A stretch of 64,000 nt of DNA from MGIIb-O2 sp002494975. GTDB taxonomy: Archaea; Thermoplasmatota; Poseidoniia; Poseidoniales; Thalassarchaeaceae. The translations under genes and the position numbers were made by a program. The notes under the pieces are model-generated. The model did not search any database and was not told the origin of the DNA. It saw only the letters and a program-made list of their open reading frames with translations. The stretch spans positions 124,001-188,000 of the forward strand of contig JAOMRN010000002.1 in the NCBI GenBank assembly GCA_028355015.1, in the 5' to 3' direction. Each line of letters begins with the position of its first letter. Positions within the stretch are counted from its first letter, which is position 1. Below, piece by piece: positions 15,890 to 24,824 of this stretch.

Positions 15890-17542
15890 ATGAGTTTAGA
15901 TGAGCGGTCTTGGGAAACCATAGCCTCAGAGAGCGTTCTTCTCAATGCAGTTAGTAACTGGAGAGATGATTCAGACAAGTGGTTGAGCCATTCCATAGAA
16001 AGATTATCTGAGACAGTCAGGGTTAATCCTCTTAGAGAGGATAAAGAATGGGTAGAAAATTGGCTTGAAGAAATCGATGCAAAGAAAATAAACTGGTTCA
16101 CTGGTGTGGGAAGCGCTTGGACTCTACCTTTCGAGAGAGGGAAAGCAGAAGGTGATGTGAAAGTTATACTATCTGCACTCCATGAAACTGGACGCTTAAC
16201 TAGACAGGAAGCGGTTTCAATGATCCCAGCAATTGCTCTGGATGCACAACCTGGTGATCTCGTGCTCGACATGTGTGCTAGTCCAGGTTCTAAAACTACA
16301 CAAATCGCAGAGCACCTAAATGAAAAAGGAATTGTAATGGCTAATGAAGTTGTAAATAGTAGGATAAATACATTAGTTGCCAATACTAAAAGACACGGGG
16401 CAATCACACCAATAATCGTACATCATGATGGAAGATTCATCCCTAAAGTTCCACAAACTGGATTTGACAAAGTCTTAGTCGATGCACCTTGTACTGGTTC
16501 GGCTACAACAAGGAAAAATCCAGATGTTTGGAATAAATGGTTACCTTCGGGAGGGCGGGCCCTTCACAAGTTACAGTTAGAATTACTAACTAGGGCAATA
16601 AATCTAACCAAACCTGGTGGTAGGATAGTATACTCTACATGCTCTTTAGATCCAATTGAAAACGAAGCAGTTGTCGCAGAAATATTGAGAAAATTTGACT
16701 ATTTATCTTTAATTCCAACTTCTAAATTAATAGATAAAGTTCCAGGTAGAGAAGGGATTACTAAATGGCCAAATCTTGATGATAAAGGTTCTATTTCAGA
16801 TCAGGAACAGGTAGATAGTTCAATGTATCCGCCCTCTGAAAATGAAATTAAAAAACAACTTCCAAAATGTTTGAGAATTTGGAATGATGATGTTGATGCT
16901 GGAGGTTTCTTTGTTGCTGTTTTCTCAAAATCATCCAACTATGAAGAAAAAGAGATTGATATTGATAGGGTACTGAATGAGGATCAGATAAAACCAGATG
17001 AAATCGGCTTCCCACAACCAATAGATTCAGCCACCTCTGAGATGATAGAAGAGAATCTAGGTTGGAAACAAGAAAATTTGTGGAAAAGAGGTAAGAATAT
17101 ACTTTGGTCTACTACAGAAGCTAAAGAAATTTGGAAATCAGATAGAAGTAAGAGAAGTGGGCGGACATTTATTCCAGGTAATCGCTGGAGGCCTCTAAGA
17201 GTTATACATCTTGGATTATTAACTTTAAAATTACAAGAAAATAAGGTGGAAAGAATAGTAGGGAGAGCAGCGACAAAGATAGTTCCAGAAATTGGACTTG
17301 GAAAATCAGAAGTTAGTAGCCAAGTAATCGATGAATTACTGATGGGCAAAGAGCCTCCAGCCTATGAAATAAGTTTAGAGTTAAACAAAATAAGAGGAGG
17401 GCACATATTAGTTGAAGAAAATCAAGATACATGTTTGCCTGTTTGGATTGGAGGCAGAGTTTCACTAATGATTTCCGAGCAAGAAAGAAGAATCTCAAGA
17501 GCCAAGAGAAAATTACCAATTATCTTAGATGAGGAAGAATGA
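15890..17542 (+). CDS. NOL1/NOP2/Sun (NSUN) RNA m5C methyltransferase
   Basis: A 550-residue SAM-dependent RNA cytosine-C5 methylase. The Rossmann core shows motif I as LVLDMCASPGSKTTQIAEHL, motif IV as VDAPCTGSATTRKNPDVW with the first catalytic Cys (~residue 201), and motif VI as RIVYSTCSLDPIENEAVV with the nucleophilic Cys (~250). Both Cys are present, so it should be active. An N-terminal region (~1-95) and a C-terminal ~170-residue domain that looks PUA-like (PAYEISLELNKIRGGHILVE) supply RNA binding. Size and architecture resemble archaeal Trm4-type tRNA m5C methylases, although rRNA is also possible. The start is ATG at 15890. Confidence 0.92.
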   Translation: MSLDERSWETIASESVLLNAVSNWRDDSDKWLSHSIERLSETVRVNPLREDKEWVENWLEEIDAKKINWFTGVGSAWTLPFERGKAEGDVKVILSALHETGRLTRQEAVSMIPAIALDAQPGDLVLDMCASPGSKTTQIAEHLNEKGIVMANEVVNSRINTLVANTKRHGAITPIIVHHDGRFIPKVPQTGFDKVLVDAPCTGSATTRKNPDVWNKWLPSGGRALHKLQLELLTRAINLTKPGGRIVYSTCSLDPIENEAVVAEILRKFDYLSLIPTSKLIDKVPGREGITKWPNLDDKGSISDQEQVDSSMYPPSENEIKKQLPKCLRIWNDDVDAGGFFVAVFSKSSNYEEKEIDIDRVLNEDQIKPDEIGFPQPIDSATSEMIEENLGWKQENLWKRGKNILWSTTEAKEIWKSDRSKRSGRTFIPGNRWRPLRVIHLGLLTLKLQENKVERIVGRAATKIVPEIGLGKSEVSSQVIDELLMGKEPPAYEISLELNKIRGGHILVEENQDTCLPVWIGGRVSLMISEQERRISRAKRKLPIILDEEE

Positions 17543-17567
17543 ATAAAAACTTAAACAATTGATTAAA

Positions 17568-17594
17568 AACATGTCTAATTAATTAGCATATGTT
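17568..17594. promoter_or_regulatory. Nested palindrome upstream of the Lrp gene
   Basis: CTAATTAATTAG (17575-17586) is a perfect 12-bp palindrome flanked by AACAT and ATGTT, which are also inverted copies (2- and 3-nt spacers). It lies 34 bp before the Lrp ATG, where an autoregulatory operator is expected. Lrp proteins bind AT-rich dyads. Confidence 0.5.
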
Positions 17595-17627
17595 CAATAG
17601 CCTGACACCTAGAGGATTATTTGAGGT

Positions 17628-18083
17628 ATGTATTTGTTAGATGAAATTGATCGAAAAATAATAAGAGTTCTTGAAAAAGATGCAAGAACTTCATTAAGGA
17701 AAATTTCAGAACTTGTTGATGTCTCTCTTGGTACTGTTTCTAATAGAGTGAAGAAAATGGAAAACAATGGAGTCATTATGGGGTATTCAGTTATTCTTAA
17801 TCCTGATGAAATTGGATGGGAATTAAATGTCGTAATTGGCTTAAGAATTCAAAAAGGCAGATTGATTGAAATTCAAGAAAAAATCGCTAAAGATTCTAGA
17901 GTTCATGGAGTATATGACGTAACTGGAGACTTTGATTCGATGGTTATAGCTAGAGCAAAAAATAGAAAGGATCTTGATGATTTATCGAAAAATGTGCTAT
18001 CAATAGACGGTGTCGAAAGATCTATTACGCATCTTGTTCTTAATACTGTTAAAGAAAAAACTGCCACATTACCAAGTGAATAA
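17628..18083 (+). CDS. Lrp/AsnC-family transcriptional regulator
   Basis: A 151-residue regulator. The N-terminal winged HTH runs at ~4-60 (LDEIDRKIIRVLEKDARTS, KISELVDVSLGTVSNRVKKM, NNGVIMGYSVILNPDEIG). The C-terminal RAM/AsnC ligand-binding domain follows (VYDVTGDFDSMVIARAKN, VLSIDGVERSITHLVLNTVK). Such proteins form octamers or higher discs that sense amino acids and control metabolic genes. A nested palindrome just upstream suggests autoregulation. The gene is convergent with the Toprim gene, one base away. Confidence 0.93.
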   Translation: MYLLDEIDRKIIRVLEKDARTSLRKISELVDVSLGTVSNRVKKMENNGVIMGYSVILNPDEIGWELNVVIGLRIQKGRLIEIQEKIAKDSRVHGVYDVTGDFDSMVIARAKNRKDLDDLSKNVLSIDGVERSITHLVLNTVKEKTATLPSE

Positions 18084-18084
18084 A

Positions 18085-18555
18085 TTATAGTTCAGTAATT
18101 ATTTGTTTGAATATCTCAGAATAAGAGCTTATCGATTCTACTGTACGACACTCAAACTTGAGTTGCTTAGATAAAACTAATCTCAATCGCTCATCCACTC
18201 TTGTATCCATTGATTCAAGACGTGTTCTGAAAGACTTCTGAAGGAGGTCTCCAGTTCGATCCCAGTCCATTAATAAGATTATCTTGGGATAACCATCGAT
18301 GGCTAATTCAGATCCATATTTTTCATAAAGATAAGCAATCATTCTAGAACGATCCCAACCTCTATTGATAGTCTCAATTTGTCCAACGAACCCTATTTCT
18401 CTAAGGCTTTTAACATCCTTTATTCCCTCAACTAATACCGGACAAGCAAGACCATTTTCGCTAACATCTCGATTTCTAATTATTGATTCTTTTATAGATT
18501 TAGCAGCGCAAATAAATCTTTCTTCGCGGTTATTATGGGACTCTCTTGGAGGCAT
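18085..18555 (-). CDS. Toprim-domain protein (UPF0292-like)
   Basis: About 156 residues. The start is the ATG at 18553-18555, preceded by AGGTGA at a 5-nt spacing on the minus strand, rather than the GTG three codons upstream. It is a stand-alone archaeal Toprim domain: CPVLVEGIKDVKSLREIGF gives the conserved Glu, and KIILLMDWDRTGDLL gives the DxD. These bind Mg2+ in primases, topoisomerases and RNase M5-like nucleases. The short form resembles archaeal UPF0292 proteins, whose role is uncertain. The start codon follows the stop of the DUF167 gene by a single base, so the pair is probably translationally coupled. Confidence 0.85.
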   Translation of the reverse strand: MPPRESHNNREERFICAAKSIKESIIRNRDVSENGLACPVLVEGIKDVKSLREIGFVGQIETINRGWDRSRMIAYLYEKYGSELAIDGYPKIILLMDWDRTGDLLQKSFRTRLESMDTRVDERLRLVLSKQLKFECRTVESISSYSEIFKQIITEL

Positions 18556-18556
18556 A

Positions 18557-18856
18557 TTATTCACCTATGAGTTGAAAAATATGTCCATATTTAATATTCT
18601 TTATTCTTACGGTTTTTTGTTGAGTCTTATGGCCTTTCTCAATCACCACATTTTTCTTTTTTACAGATGCCCAAGAAGAGATTAACTCTACTAATTCCAT
18701 ATTCGCTTGACCTGAAATAGGTGGAGAAAGAACTGACACTTTCAATCTATCTCGCCATTTATCAACACCGAATATACTTTTTTTACTTGAATTCGGCAAC
18801 ATATGAATAAATATCAATACATCATCGCCCGACTCTACTAACCATCTGTGTGACAT
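18557..18856 (-). CDS. DUF167/YggU-family protein (UPF0235)
   Basis: A 99-residue protein. The family pattern is clear: IHMLPNSSKKSIFGVDKWRD, LKVSVLSPPISGQANMELVE, and KKKNVVIEKGHKTQQKTVRI. YggU-like proteins are small alpha/beta proteins of unknown function found in all domains. It is the upstream member of a two-gene unit with the Toprim protein and divergent from the cox operon, separated by ~124 bp that must hold both promoters. Confidence 0.88.
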   Translation of the reverse strand: MSHRWLVESGDDVLIFIHMLPNSSKKSIFGVDKWRDRLKVSVLSPPISGQANMELVELISSWASVKKKNVVIEKGHKTQQKTVRIKNIKYGHIFQLIGE

Positions 18857-18980
18857 TTCTATAATGGCCTGACAATAACTGTTTAGAAATTATTCTAATG
18901 AATGGCTCTATGCACTTAGTAAGGCAGACTATGCGCGACATTTAACAAGAGGTTTCACTCGCATTGGAAATGAGATTAGC

Positions 18981-19736
18981 ATGGCTGTGACATCACCTCT
19001 CTTCAACGTACTTTGGGACGAGTATATTATTTGGTCATTAATAGTAGGAGTTTTTACCTTTGGATGGTTATATCACCATTCATTCGCATATCGTTCTACT
19101 GATGGAGAAAAGCCCCCTAATGTTGACAAAATAAAAGTTGGTGTTTTCCCAAAGCATAATGATGACTTAAGATTGGAAGTAGCATGGACTGTTTTGCCTT
19201 TTCTCCTAATAATATATTTGACATATATCTCATGGGCACCATTGGATCATGTTTGGGCAGCACCTGGCTCAGATACTAGAGGAGACGAATGTTTACTGGG
19301 CGAATCTTCCAATAATATCTTCTATGCAGATACAGGATTCGTAAACTCTGAATGCTATCACGTTATTGAAATAACCGGGCAACAGTGGTTTTGGTCATTT
19401 GATTGTAATCCTGATTTAGATGAAGAATTTACAATGAGAGATTATAATTTAAGTGCTGATTTGTGTGCTGTTTCAAGCCAAATGGTAGAAGGTTATGGGA
19501 TGCAACCTGTGATTAATCTCAAGGCTGGCGAAACATATCTACTAGTGATGGAATCAGAAGATGTGACACATGCTCCTTGGTTCTTAGAATTAAGCACAAA
19601 GGAAGATGTGTTGCAAGGCCAAAAGACAACGATGTGGCTTCCTATGACTGACGTAGGTGATTCATTGATTCTCTGTACAGAATACTGCGGAGATGCACAT
19701 TCATTGATGGCTGCTGTTGTATCAGTTCATAGTTAG
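18981..19736 (+). CDS. coxB: Cytochrome c oxidase subunit II
   Basis: A 251-residue subunit with two N-terminal transmembrane helices (~8-34 and ~65-90) and an external cupredoxin domain. The CuA ligands are visible: His in MESEDVTHAPWF and the CTEYCGDAHSLM box with two Cys, Glu, His and Met. It accepts electrons from a soluble donor (cytochrome c or a blue copper protein) and passes them to haem a in CoxA. There is no fused cytochrome c domain. A disulfide-like pair (DECLLGESS, NSECYHV) and another (DCNPDL, DLCAVSS) lie in insertions before CuA. First gene of coxBACD; the next gene starts 11 bp on after an AGGAGGGAGAA ribosome binding site. Confidence 0.96.
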   Translation: MAVTSPLFNVLWDEYIIWSLIVGVFTFGWLYHHSFAYRSTDGEKPPNVDKIKVGVFPKHNDDLRLEVAWTVLPFLLIIYLTYISWAPLDHVWAAPGSDTRGDECLLGESSNNIFYADTGFVNSECYHVIEITGQQWFWSFDCNPDLDEEFTMRDYNLSADLCAVSSQMVEGYGMQPVINLKAGETYLLVMESEDVTHAPWFLELSTKEDVLQGQKTTMWLPMTDVGDSLILCTEYCGDAHSLMAAVVSVHS

Positions 19737-19747
19737 GAGGGAGAAAT

Positions 19748-22123
19748 ATGGATAGAGAAAAAATTGTATCTAGAACTTTAGTAATTTTTGTCATTGTACT
19801 CTTAGGTATGGTCGCAGTTCCGTCGGCTACTTCGTTACCTACGGGGGTAGCAGGAGTCAAGGACTCTGGATGTAATTGCCATGGAGCCGTGACAAGTGAT
19901 TCAGTAGTACCAACTTTGGAAGGCTTACCAGATATATACAACTATTCAGAAGTGTATACTTTGAATATAGGTTTTACAGGAGGACCTGCTGATCCCGCAA
20001 ATATTAATCAAGGTGGATTTAATCTATGGGTAAGTAATGGAATAATTAGCCCTAGTGATGCATCTGTTCAATCATGGAATCCAAATGAAGTATCACACAC
20101 TGATGCAGGTAATGACCAAACTAGTTGGACTGTCGAATGGACTGCTCCTGCTAATGATAGAAATATCGAATTTATTCTTCATACCAACTCCGTTAACGGA
20201 AATGCTGGCAGTTCAGAAGGAGGGACTTCTGGGGATGAGTGGAATAGACTCAGCGTCCAAGTATCATCTCCAATAGTCGTATTAGAACAAGCAAATCCAT
20301 ATACAGTATTGACTACTCTTATTGTAGTTAGTTTTGTATTGTTATTACTTGTATTGACTTTCATCTTCTACCAGAATAATCCTGAATCATTCGATTGGGA
20401 ACATTTTGCACCATGGATTGCGGGATGGTTAACTACAACTGATCACAAGAGAGTTGGTACACTATACTTCCTAGCAGGATTCTTTTTCCTTGGAATTGGA
20501 GGGATTATGGCTATACTAATTAGAATTCAACTAATGGTGCCAGGAAATGATTTCTTGACTCAAGACCAATATAACCAATTTTTCACTCTTCACGGCACTA
20601 CAATGATATTTTTAGCAGCTATGCCTCTCATTAATGGAGCCGCGAATTGGATGGTTCCGCTACAAATTGGAGCACCTGATCTTGCTTTACCGAGGTTAAA
20701 CGCTATGAGTTTCTGGCTACAACCAGTTGGTGCATTTTTAATTTTCACAGGAGTTTTCTCAGGAACGGGAGCCGACACGGGTTGGACTGGATATGCCCCC
20801 TACATTGTGAGTGAGACAGCCCATGTAGGAACAACGATGTGGGTTGCGGGACAAATACTACTGGTTGCATCATCGACTCTAACTGGGATTAATTTCTTGA
20901 CAACTATTGCAGTAATGAGGGCTCCTGGAATGGGTTGGATGCAGATGCCTCTATTCACATGGTCAATTCTTGTAGCTAATCTAATGCTATTCCTGTCGAT
21001 TCCTGCATTCGGTGTTGGGCTAATACAAGTATATCTCGATAGAGTGATTGGTACAGCTTTCTATGATGCCGCGTCGGGAGGAGACCCTTTGCTTTGGAGC
21101 CATTTATTCTGGTACTTTGGACATCCAGAAGTATACGTTGTGATTGTACCTGCTTTCGGAATAATATCTGAAGTAATTGCAACTAGTGCTCGACGTTCAG
21201 TATTTGGATATCGTTCAATGGTCTACGCAATGGCTGGAATAGGAATTGTATCATTTATCGTATATGGCCACCATATGTTCACCTCAGGAATGGATCCTAC
21301 ACTGAGATTCGTAACCATGCTGACTACAATGCTTGTTGCCGTCCCTACAGGGATAAAAATATTCAACTGGTTAATGACAATGAATGGAGGTAGTTTGGTC
21401 TATCGAACCCATACACTATGGGCTCTAGGGTTCTTAGTAACATTCACATTGGGTGGGATTTCAGGTATGTTTTTCCCAAGTATGGCCATGGATTTACATT
21501 TCCATGAATCATACTTCGTAGTCGCCCACTTCCATTATGTGCTAGTCGGAGGTACCGTTTTCGGACTATTCTGTGGAGTTTACTATTGGTTCCCTAAGAT
21601 GAGTGGAAAGATGTTAAATGAAAAACTAGGAGTCCTACACTTCTTAACAGCATTTGTAACATACAATGGTATATTTTGGCCTATGCATAGATTAGGAGTA
21701 TGGGGGATGGCACGCCGTCATCATACTTACTTTATTTCAGTCGATGAAGTCAGAGGAGTTGATGGAGAAGTAATTACTGAAGCAGTTATTGGAGCATTAC
21801 CTCCAGAAGCTGCAGGATGGAATATGTTTATCACAGTCTGCGCAATATTATTCTTCTTCAGTAACTTCATTCTAGTTGCTAATGTAATCATATCACTGGT
21901 AAGAGGGCAAAAAGCACCTGCTGATCCATGGGGAGGTTGGAGCTTCGAGTGGATGACCTCTTCGCCACCACCTACTCCATCATTCGGACGATTCGAAAAT
22001 GGAGAATGGTATGACTTGCCTACACTTACAGATGCCAATGAGCACATAGCCCATGAGCCAAGTAAACTTGGAATATGGTTTAGCAAACTCATGGTAGCAG
22101 ATAAAGAGGAGGTGGACAATTGA
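19748..22123 (+). CDS. coxA: Cytochrome c oxidase subunit I with fused N-terminal secreted domain
   Basis: A 791-residue protein. Residues ~221-760 form an A-type haem-copper oxidase: TTDHKRVGTLYF, the low-spin haem His in FTLHGTTMIF, GAPDLALPRLN (D-channel), GHPEVYVVIVP (CuB His, Tyr crosslink and channel Glu, ~458), YGHHMFTSG (CuB His pair) and HFHESYFVVAHFHYV (haem ligands). The first ~180 residues are extra: a signal-like helix, then SGCNCHGAVTSD and a beta domain with GGFNLWVSNGIIS, like the Reeler/choice-of-anchor-V domains. These carry a C-x-C-H motif, one residue shorter than a haem-c CxxCH. A linking helix (~183-207) restores topology. The end overlaps coxC by 4 bp. Confidence 0.95.
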   Translation: MDREKIVSRTLVIFVIVLLGMVAVPSATSLPTGVAGVKDSGCNCHGAVTSDSVVPTLEGLPDIYNYSEVYTLNIGFTGGPADPANINQGGFNLWVSNGIISPSDASVQSWNPNEVSHTDAGNDQTSWTVEWTAPANDRNIEFILHTNSVNGNAGSSEGGTSGDEWNRLSVQVSSPIVVLEQANPYTVLTTLIVVSFVLLLLVLTFIFYQNNPESFDWEHFAPWIAGWLTTTDHKRVGTLYFLAGFFFLGIGGIMAILIRIQLMVPGNDFLTQDQYNQFFTLHGTTMIFLAAMPLINGAANWMVPLQIGAPDLALPRLNAMSFWLQPVGAFLIFTGVFSGTGADTGWTGYAPYIVSETAHVGTTMWVAGQILLVASSTLTGINFLTTIAVMRAPGMGWMQMPLFTWSILVANLMLFLSIPAFGVGLIQVYLDRVIGTAFYDAASGGDPLLWSHLFWYFGHPEVYVVIVPAFGIISEVIATSARRSVFGYRSMVYAMAGIGIVSFIVYGHHMFTSGMDPTLRFVTMLTTMLVAVPTGIKIFNWLMTMNGGSLVYRTHTLWALGFLVTFTLGGISGMFFPSMAMDLHFHESYFVVAHFHYVLVGGTVFGLFCGVYYWFPKMSGKMLNEKLGVLHFLTAFVTYNGIFWPMHRLGVWGMARRHHTYFISVDEVRGVDGEVITEAVIGALPPEAAGWNMFITVCAILFFFSNFILVANVIISLVRGQKAPADPWGGWSFEWMTSSPPPTPSFGRFENGEWYDLPTLTDANEHIAHEPSKLGIWFSKLMVADKEEVDN

Positions 22124-23187
22124 GCGGACACGACGACGAACATCATCATCCAAGTGCATGGGGACCTCATGATTGGAGTCATGGTGCTCCACATAATTCA
22201 TGGGCTCCTTTGATAATGAGTATCGGATTTGGAATATTCTTGTTCATGCTTGCTGGCGCATTTACAAATGGTATATTCGATGCAAGCTATGTCCCGCTGG
22301 TTTTTGTTGGACTTCTAGTTTCATTATTTGGATTAATTATCTGGTGGAGACAAGATATGTCTTTCGATGGGACCTATGAACCAATGTCAACGGGTGCACC
22401 GTTCAAGAATATACAGATTCGTAAAGTTTCAATTTGGGTATTCTTAATGTCGGAAATGATGGTATTTACATCCCTATTCAGTACATACATCAGATATAGA
22501 ACCGGTATTGAAAACTGTCAGACGGTATTTGAGAGAGGAGATTGGGTAGAACAAGGATATACATTAGAAGCTGGAGAAGCTCTAATTTGTTTTGAACCGG
22601 CTAGTCACCTAATAGCATCAAGTATGTGGCACATTGCACCAGGGGCAATCAATACATTCGCTCTAATTATTTCATCATTTACAATTGTTCAAGCACTAAG
22701 ATGGGCTAAGAAACCATTGGGAACCGTGGACGAAGAAGTTCGTAGAAAGAGAGTATATAGATATCTTGGAAGTACATGGATTTTAGCAATAATTTTCCTT
22801 GCATTAAAGATGACTGAATGGTTCATTGGCTTCTATGTCCCTGAAATAGAGGTTCTAGGAATACACGAACATCATATTCATTCTCTATATTCTGAAGGGT
22901 ATTTGATTAATGCAGATCATTATCACCATCATGATTGGGTAGATGAAGCAACAGGAGCAACTATGCTTGCAGATATTAGTGTCAGCGCATCTACTTTCTA
23001 TGTAACGACTGGAACGCACGGTGTTCACGTCTTTGGGGGAATAATCGGATTAACATACATGACATTCAAAGCATGGACTGGCGGATATACTCCAACAAAT
23101 GCAGTATCGATTGAGTATTTCGGTCTCTACTGGCACTTTGTCGACTTAGTTTGGGTACTAGTATTCCCATTCTTCTATCTATATTGA
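22120..23187 (+). CDS. coxC: Cytochrome c oxidase subunit III
   Basis: A 355-residue subunit beginning with TTG at 22120, inside the coxA stop (TTGA overlap), so translation is coupled. Seven transmembrane helices are predicted. Family features include VSIWVFLMSEMMVFTSLFSTY, HIAPGAINTFALIISSFTIV, TGTHGVHVFGGIIGL and YWHFVDLVWVLVFPFFYLY at the C-terminus. The N-terminal ~25 residues are extremely His-rich (HDDEHHHPSAWGPHDWSHGAPH) and could bind copper. An insertion before the last helices (EIEVLGIHEHHIHSLYSEG, then DHYHHHDW) is also His-rich. The protein is longer than typical CoxC because of these parts. It stabilises CoxA and its proton uptake path. Confidence 0.94.
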   Translation: MSGHDDEHHHPSAWGPHDWSHGAPHNSWAPLIMSIGFGIFLFMLAGAFTNGIFDASYVPLVFVGLLVSLFGLIIWWRQDMSFDGTYEPMSTGAPFKNIQIRKVSIWVFLMSEMMVFTSLFSTYIRYRTGIENCQTVFERGDWVEQGYTLEAGEALICFEPASHLIASSMWHIAPGAINTFALIISSFTIVQALRWAKKPLGTVDEEVRRKRVYRYLGSTWILAIIFLALKMTEWFIGFYVPEIEVLGIHEHHIHSLYSEGYLINADHYHHHDWVDEATGATMLADISVSASTFYVTTGTHGVHVFGGIIGLTYMTFKAWTGGYTPTNAVSIEYFGLYWHFVDLVWVLVFPFFYLY

Positions 23188-23197
23188 GGTGAAAAAA

Positions 23198-23557
23198 ATG
23201 GCACATTACACAATTATGGGAAAAGACCCCTACTGGATGAATTTCTATGGATTAATGATTTTGACTTTAATAGAGGTCGCAGCAGTTGGTTTGGATTTAT
23301 CCGATACAGCCGCTAATATTGGTTATACAGAGAAAAAGTTGACTTTAGTAATATTAGTTGGTATTGGTGTACCTAAATTCATAATGATTGCAGCCATATT
23401 TATGCATCTTTTTGGAGATGAAGATTCTAAGATTCTAACCCTTACAGCGCTATTCCCTGCGTTTTTCATTATTGTCATGATACTATTCATCGGATTAACA
23501 CATCCTGAAGCCACTACTGGATTACCGGAGTGGTGCAGACCTGGATTCTACAGTTGA
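23198..23557 (+). CDS. coxD: Cytochrome c oxidase subunit IV-type small membrane subunit
   Basis: About 119 residues with three hydrophobic helices (NFYGLMILTLIEVAAVGL, LTLVILVGIGVPKFIMIAAI, LFPAFFIIVMILFIGL). KFIMIAAIFMHLFGDED is typical of prokaryotic cytochrome c oxidase subunit IV. The start is the ATG at 23198: GAGGTGA ends five bases before it, whereas the in-frame GTG at 23189 lies inside that ribosome binding site. Last gene of the cox operon; tRNA-Ser follows 43 bp downstream. Confidence 0.9.
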   Translation: MAHYTIMGKDPYWMNFYGLMILTLIEVAAVGLDLSDTAANIGYTEKKLTLVILVGIGVPKFIMIAAIFMHLFGDEDSKILTLTALFPAFFIIVMILFIGLTHPEATTGLPEWCRPGFYS

Positions 23558-23600
23558 AGATTGTAAAGTTCATCTCTGATGAGTGATTCGATAGAGCGCG

Positions 23601-23686
23601 GCCGAGATCGCATAGCCCGGTATTGCGGTGGATTTGAAATCCACTGTCCATTGGACGCGGGGGTTCAAATCCCTCTCTCGGCGCCA
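23601..23686 (+). tRNA. tRNA-Ser(UGA)
   Basis: The acceptor stem is GCCGAGA/TCTCGGC with discriminator G and an encoded CCA. The anticodon loop TTTGAAA gives TGA, flanked by GGTGGAT and ATCCACT. A class II long variable arm (roughly GTCCATTGGAC) and a T-arm GGGGG-TTCAAAT-CCCTC follow. The anticodon and long variable arm together mark serine. No intron is visible. Confidence 0.95.
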
Positions 23687-23689
23687 CTA

Positions 23690-24736
23690 TCACTCATTAG
23701 GAATCGAAGATGCACCACGGATTGTGATCTGATTTTCATGATACTTCATTGAAACTGGAGTAGTTAGAACCGCTTCACCATCTACATTAACAAACATTAT
23801 TGGATTATGGCGTTCATTAGATGGATTGCCATCTTTATCGACTGCTCTAACTTCAAGAGATTTGGAAGATTGCATACTAATTTTCCCCCACTTCCCTACA
23901 TGCTTTCCTTTTTCTAATGGGCCCATTATCAGGAGCATCTGTAATTTAGAAAGCCCAAAGGCTAGTATTAGTGAACCATGATTTTGAATTGGGGATGCAC
24001 CAGGTGTGACTTTGAATCCACCGCCAAATGTCTGGCATTGAGAAAGGCAAAATAAGCCTGAAAAATCAACTATGCGTCCGGGTTCATCATCTACTTTGAT
24101 CCAGCCCCGTTGTTTCTTCCAACCAAGTATTGCTCTAATCCCTAAAAAAGTATACTTCATCTGGCCTCTAATCCATTTGAACTTCCCTTCATTCTTCATA
24201 CGATTTACTGCAGATGTAACTCCAGAATCAACTTCTAAGAAACTCCAACGCACCATATTTCCATCAATATCAGGGTCACCATCCACTGAGTGATGTTTTG
24301 GATCAGGAATTGTATCATGACCAATCGCAGGAGGACCTTCGACCCTTACTGCACCAACTCTTCTATCGGTACCTGAAACTAGGATGTCTATTGCGCCTTG
24401 CATGTCTGGAAATTTTTTACCTCTGGGAATAGGAATTCCATGAGCTCGAGCATAATCATTACCACTACCTATTGGTAAAATCCCTAATGTCATTTTTGAA
24501 CATCTAAGGCCTGATGCAACCTCATGAACCGTACCGTCACCTCCGACTGCAACTACAATTTCGTAATCGCCGCTAGATAGATTATGAGCAATCTCTGTTG
24601 CATGACCTGGGTATTCGGTTTGATGTAAATCTATTTCAAATCCTGCAGTCCTCAAAGCGGGCTCAAATAAGTCCCATTGCTTCATAGATAATCCATCTCG
24701 GGCCTTGGGGTTAAGGATACACGCAATACGTGTCAT
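23690..24736 (-). CDS. Diacylglycerol/lipid kinase family protein
   Basis: About 348 residues from the ATG at 24734-24736 (MTRIACILNPKAR); an open frame upstream adds 13 unlikely residues. The catalytic domain of the DAGK/YegS/sphingosine-kinase superfamily is clear: ACILNPKARDG, VVAVGGDGTVHEVASGL (nucleotide loop) and LGILPIGSGNDYARAHGI. The C-terminal beta-sandwich ends with NPIMFVNVDGEAVLTTPV. Members phosphorylate a lipid hydroxyl with ATP; in archaea the substrate may be an isoprenoid glycerol lipid or a long-chain base, which cannot be told from sequence. An insertion (DTIPDPKHHSVDGDPDIDG) follows the first domain. The gene is convergent with tRNA-Ser, three bases away. Confidence 0.9.
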   Translation of the reverse strand: MTRIACILNPKARDGLSMKQWDLFEPALRTAGFEIDLHQTEYPGHATEIAHNLSSGDYEIVVAVGGDGTVHEVASGLRCSKMTLGILPIGSGNDYARAHGIPIPRGKKFPDMQGAIDILVSGTDRRVGAVRVEGPPAIGHDTIPDPKHHSVDGDPDIDGNMVRWSFLEVDSGVTSAVNRMKNEGKFKWIRGQMKYTFLGIRAILGWKKQRGWIKVDDEPGRIVDFSGLFCLSQCQTFGGGFKVTPGASPIQNHGSLILAFGLSKLQMLLIMGPLEKGKHVGKWGKISMQSSKSLEVRAVDKDGNPSNERHNPIMFVNVDGEAVLTTPVSMKYHENQITIRGASSIPNE

Positions 24737-24824
24737 GATTACACCAGTAAGGAGTTGAGACTTGAATGCTCCCAAAGCGAGGAATCATGAGTAAAGGATG
24801 TTTCGAACGTTTAGAGGGCATCCT

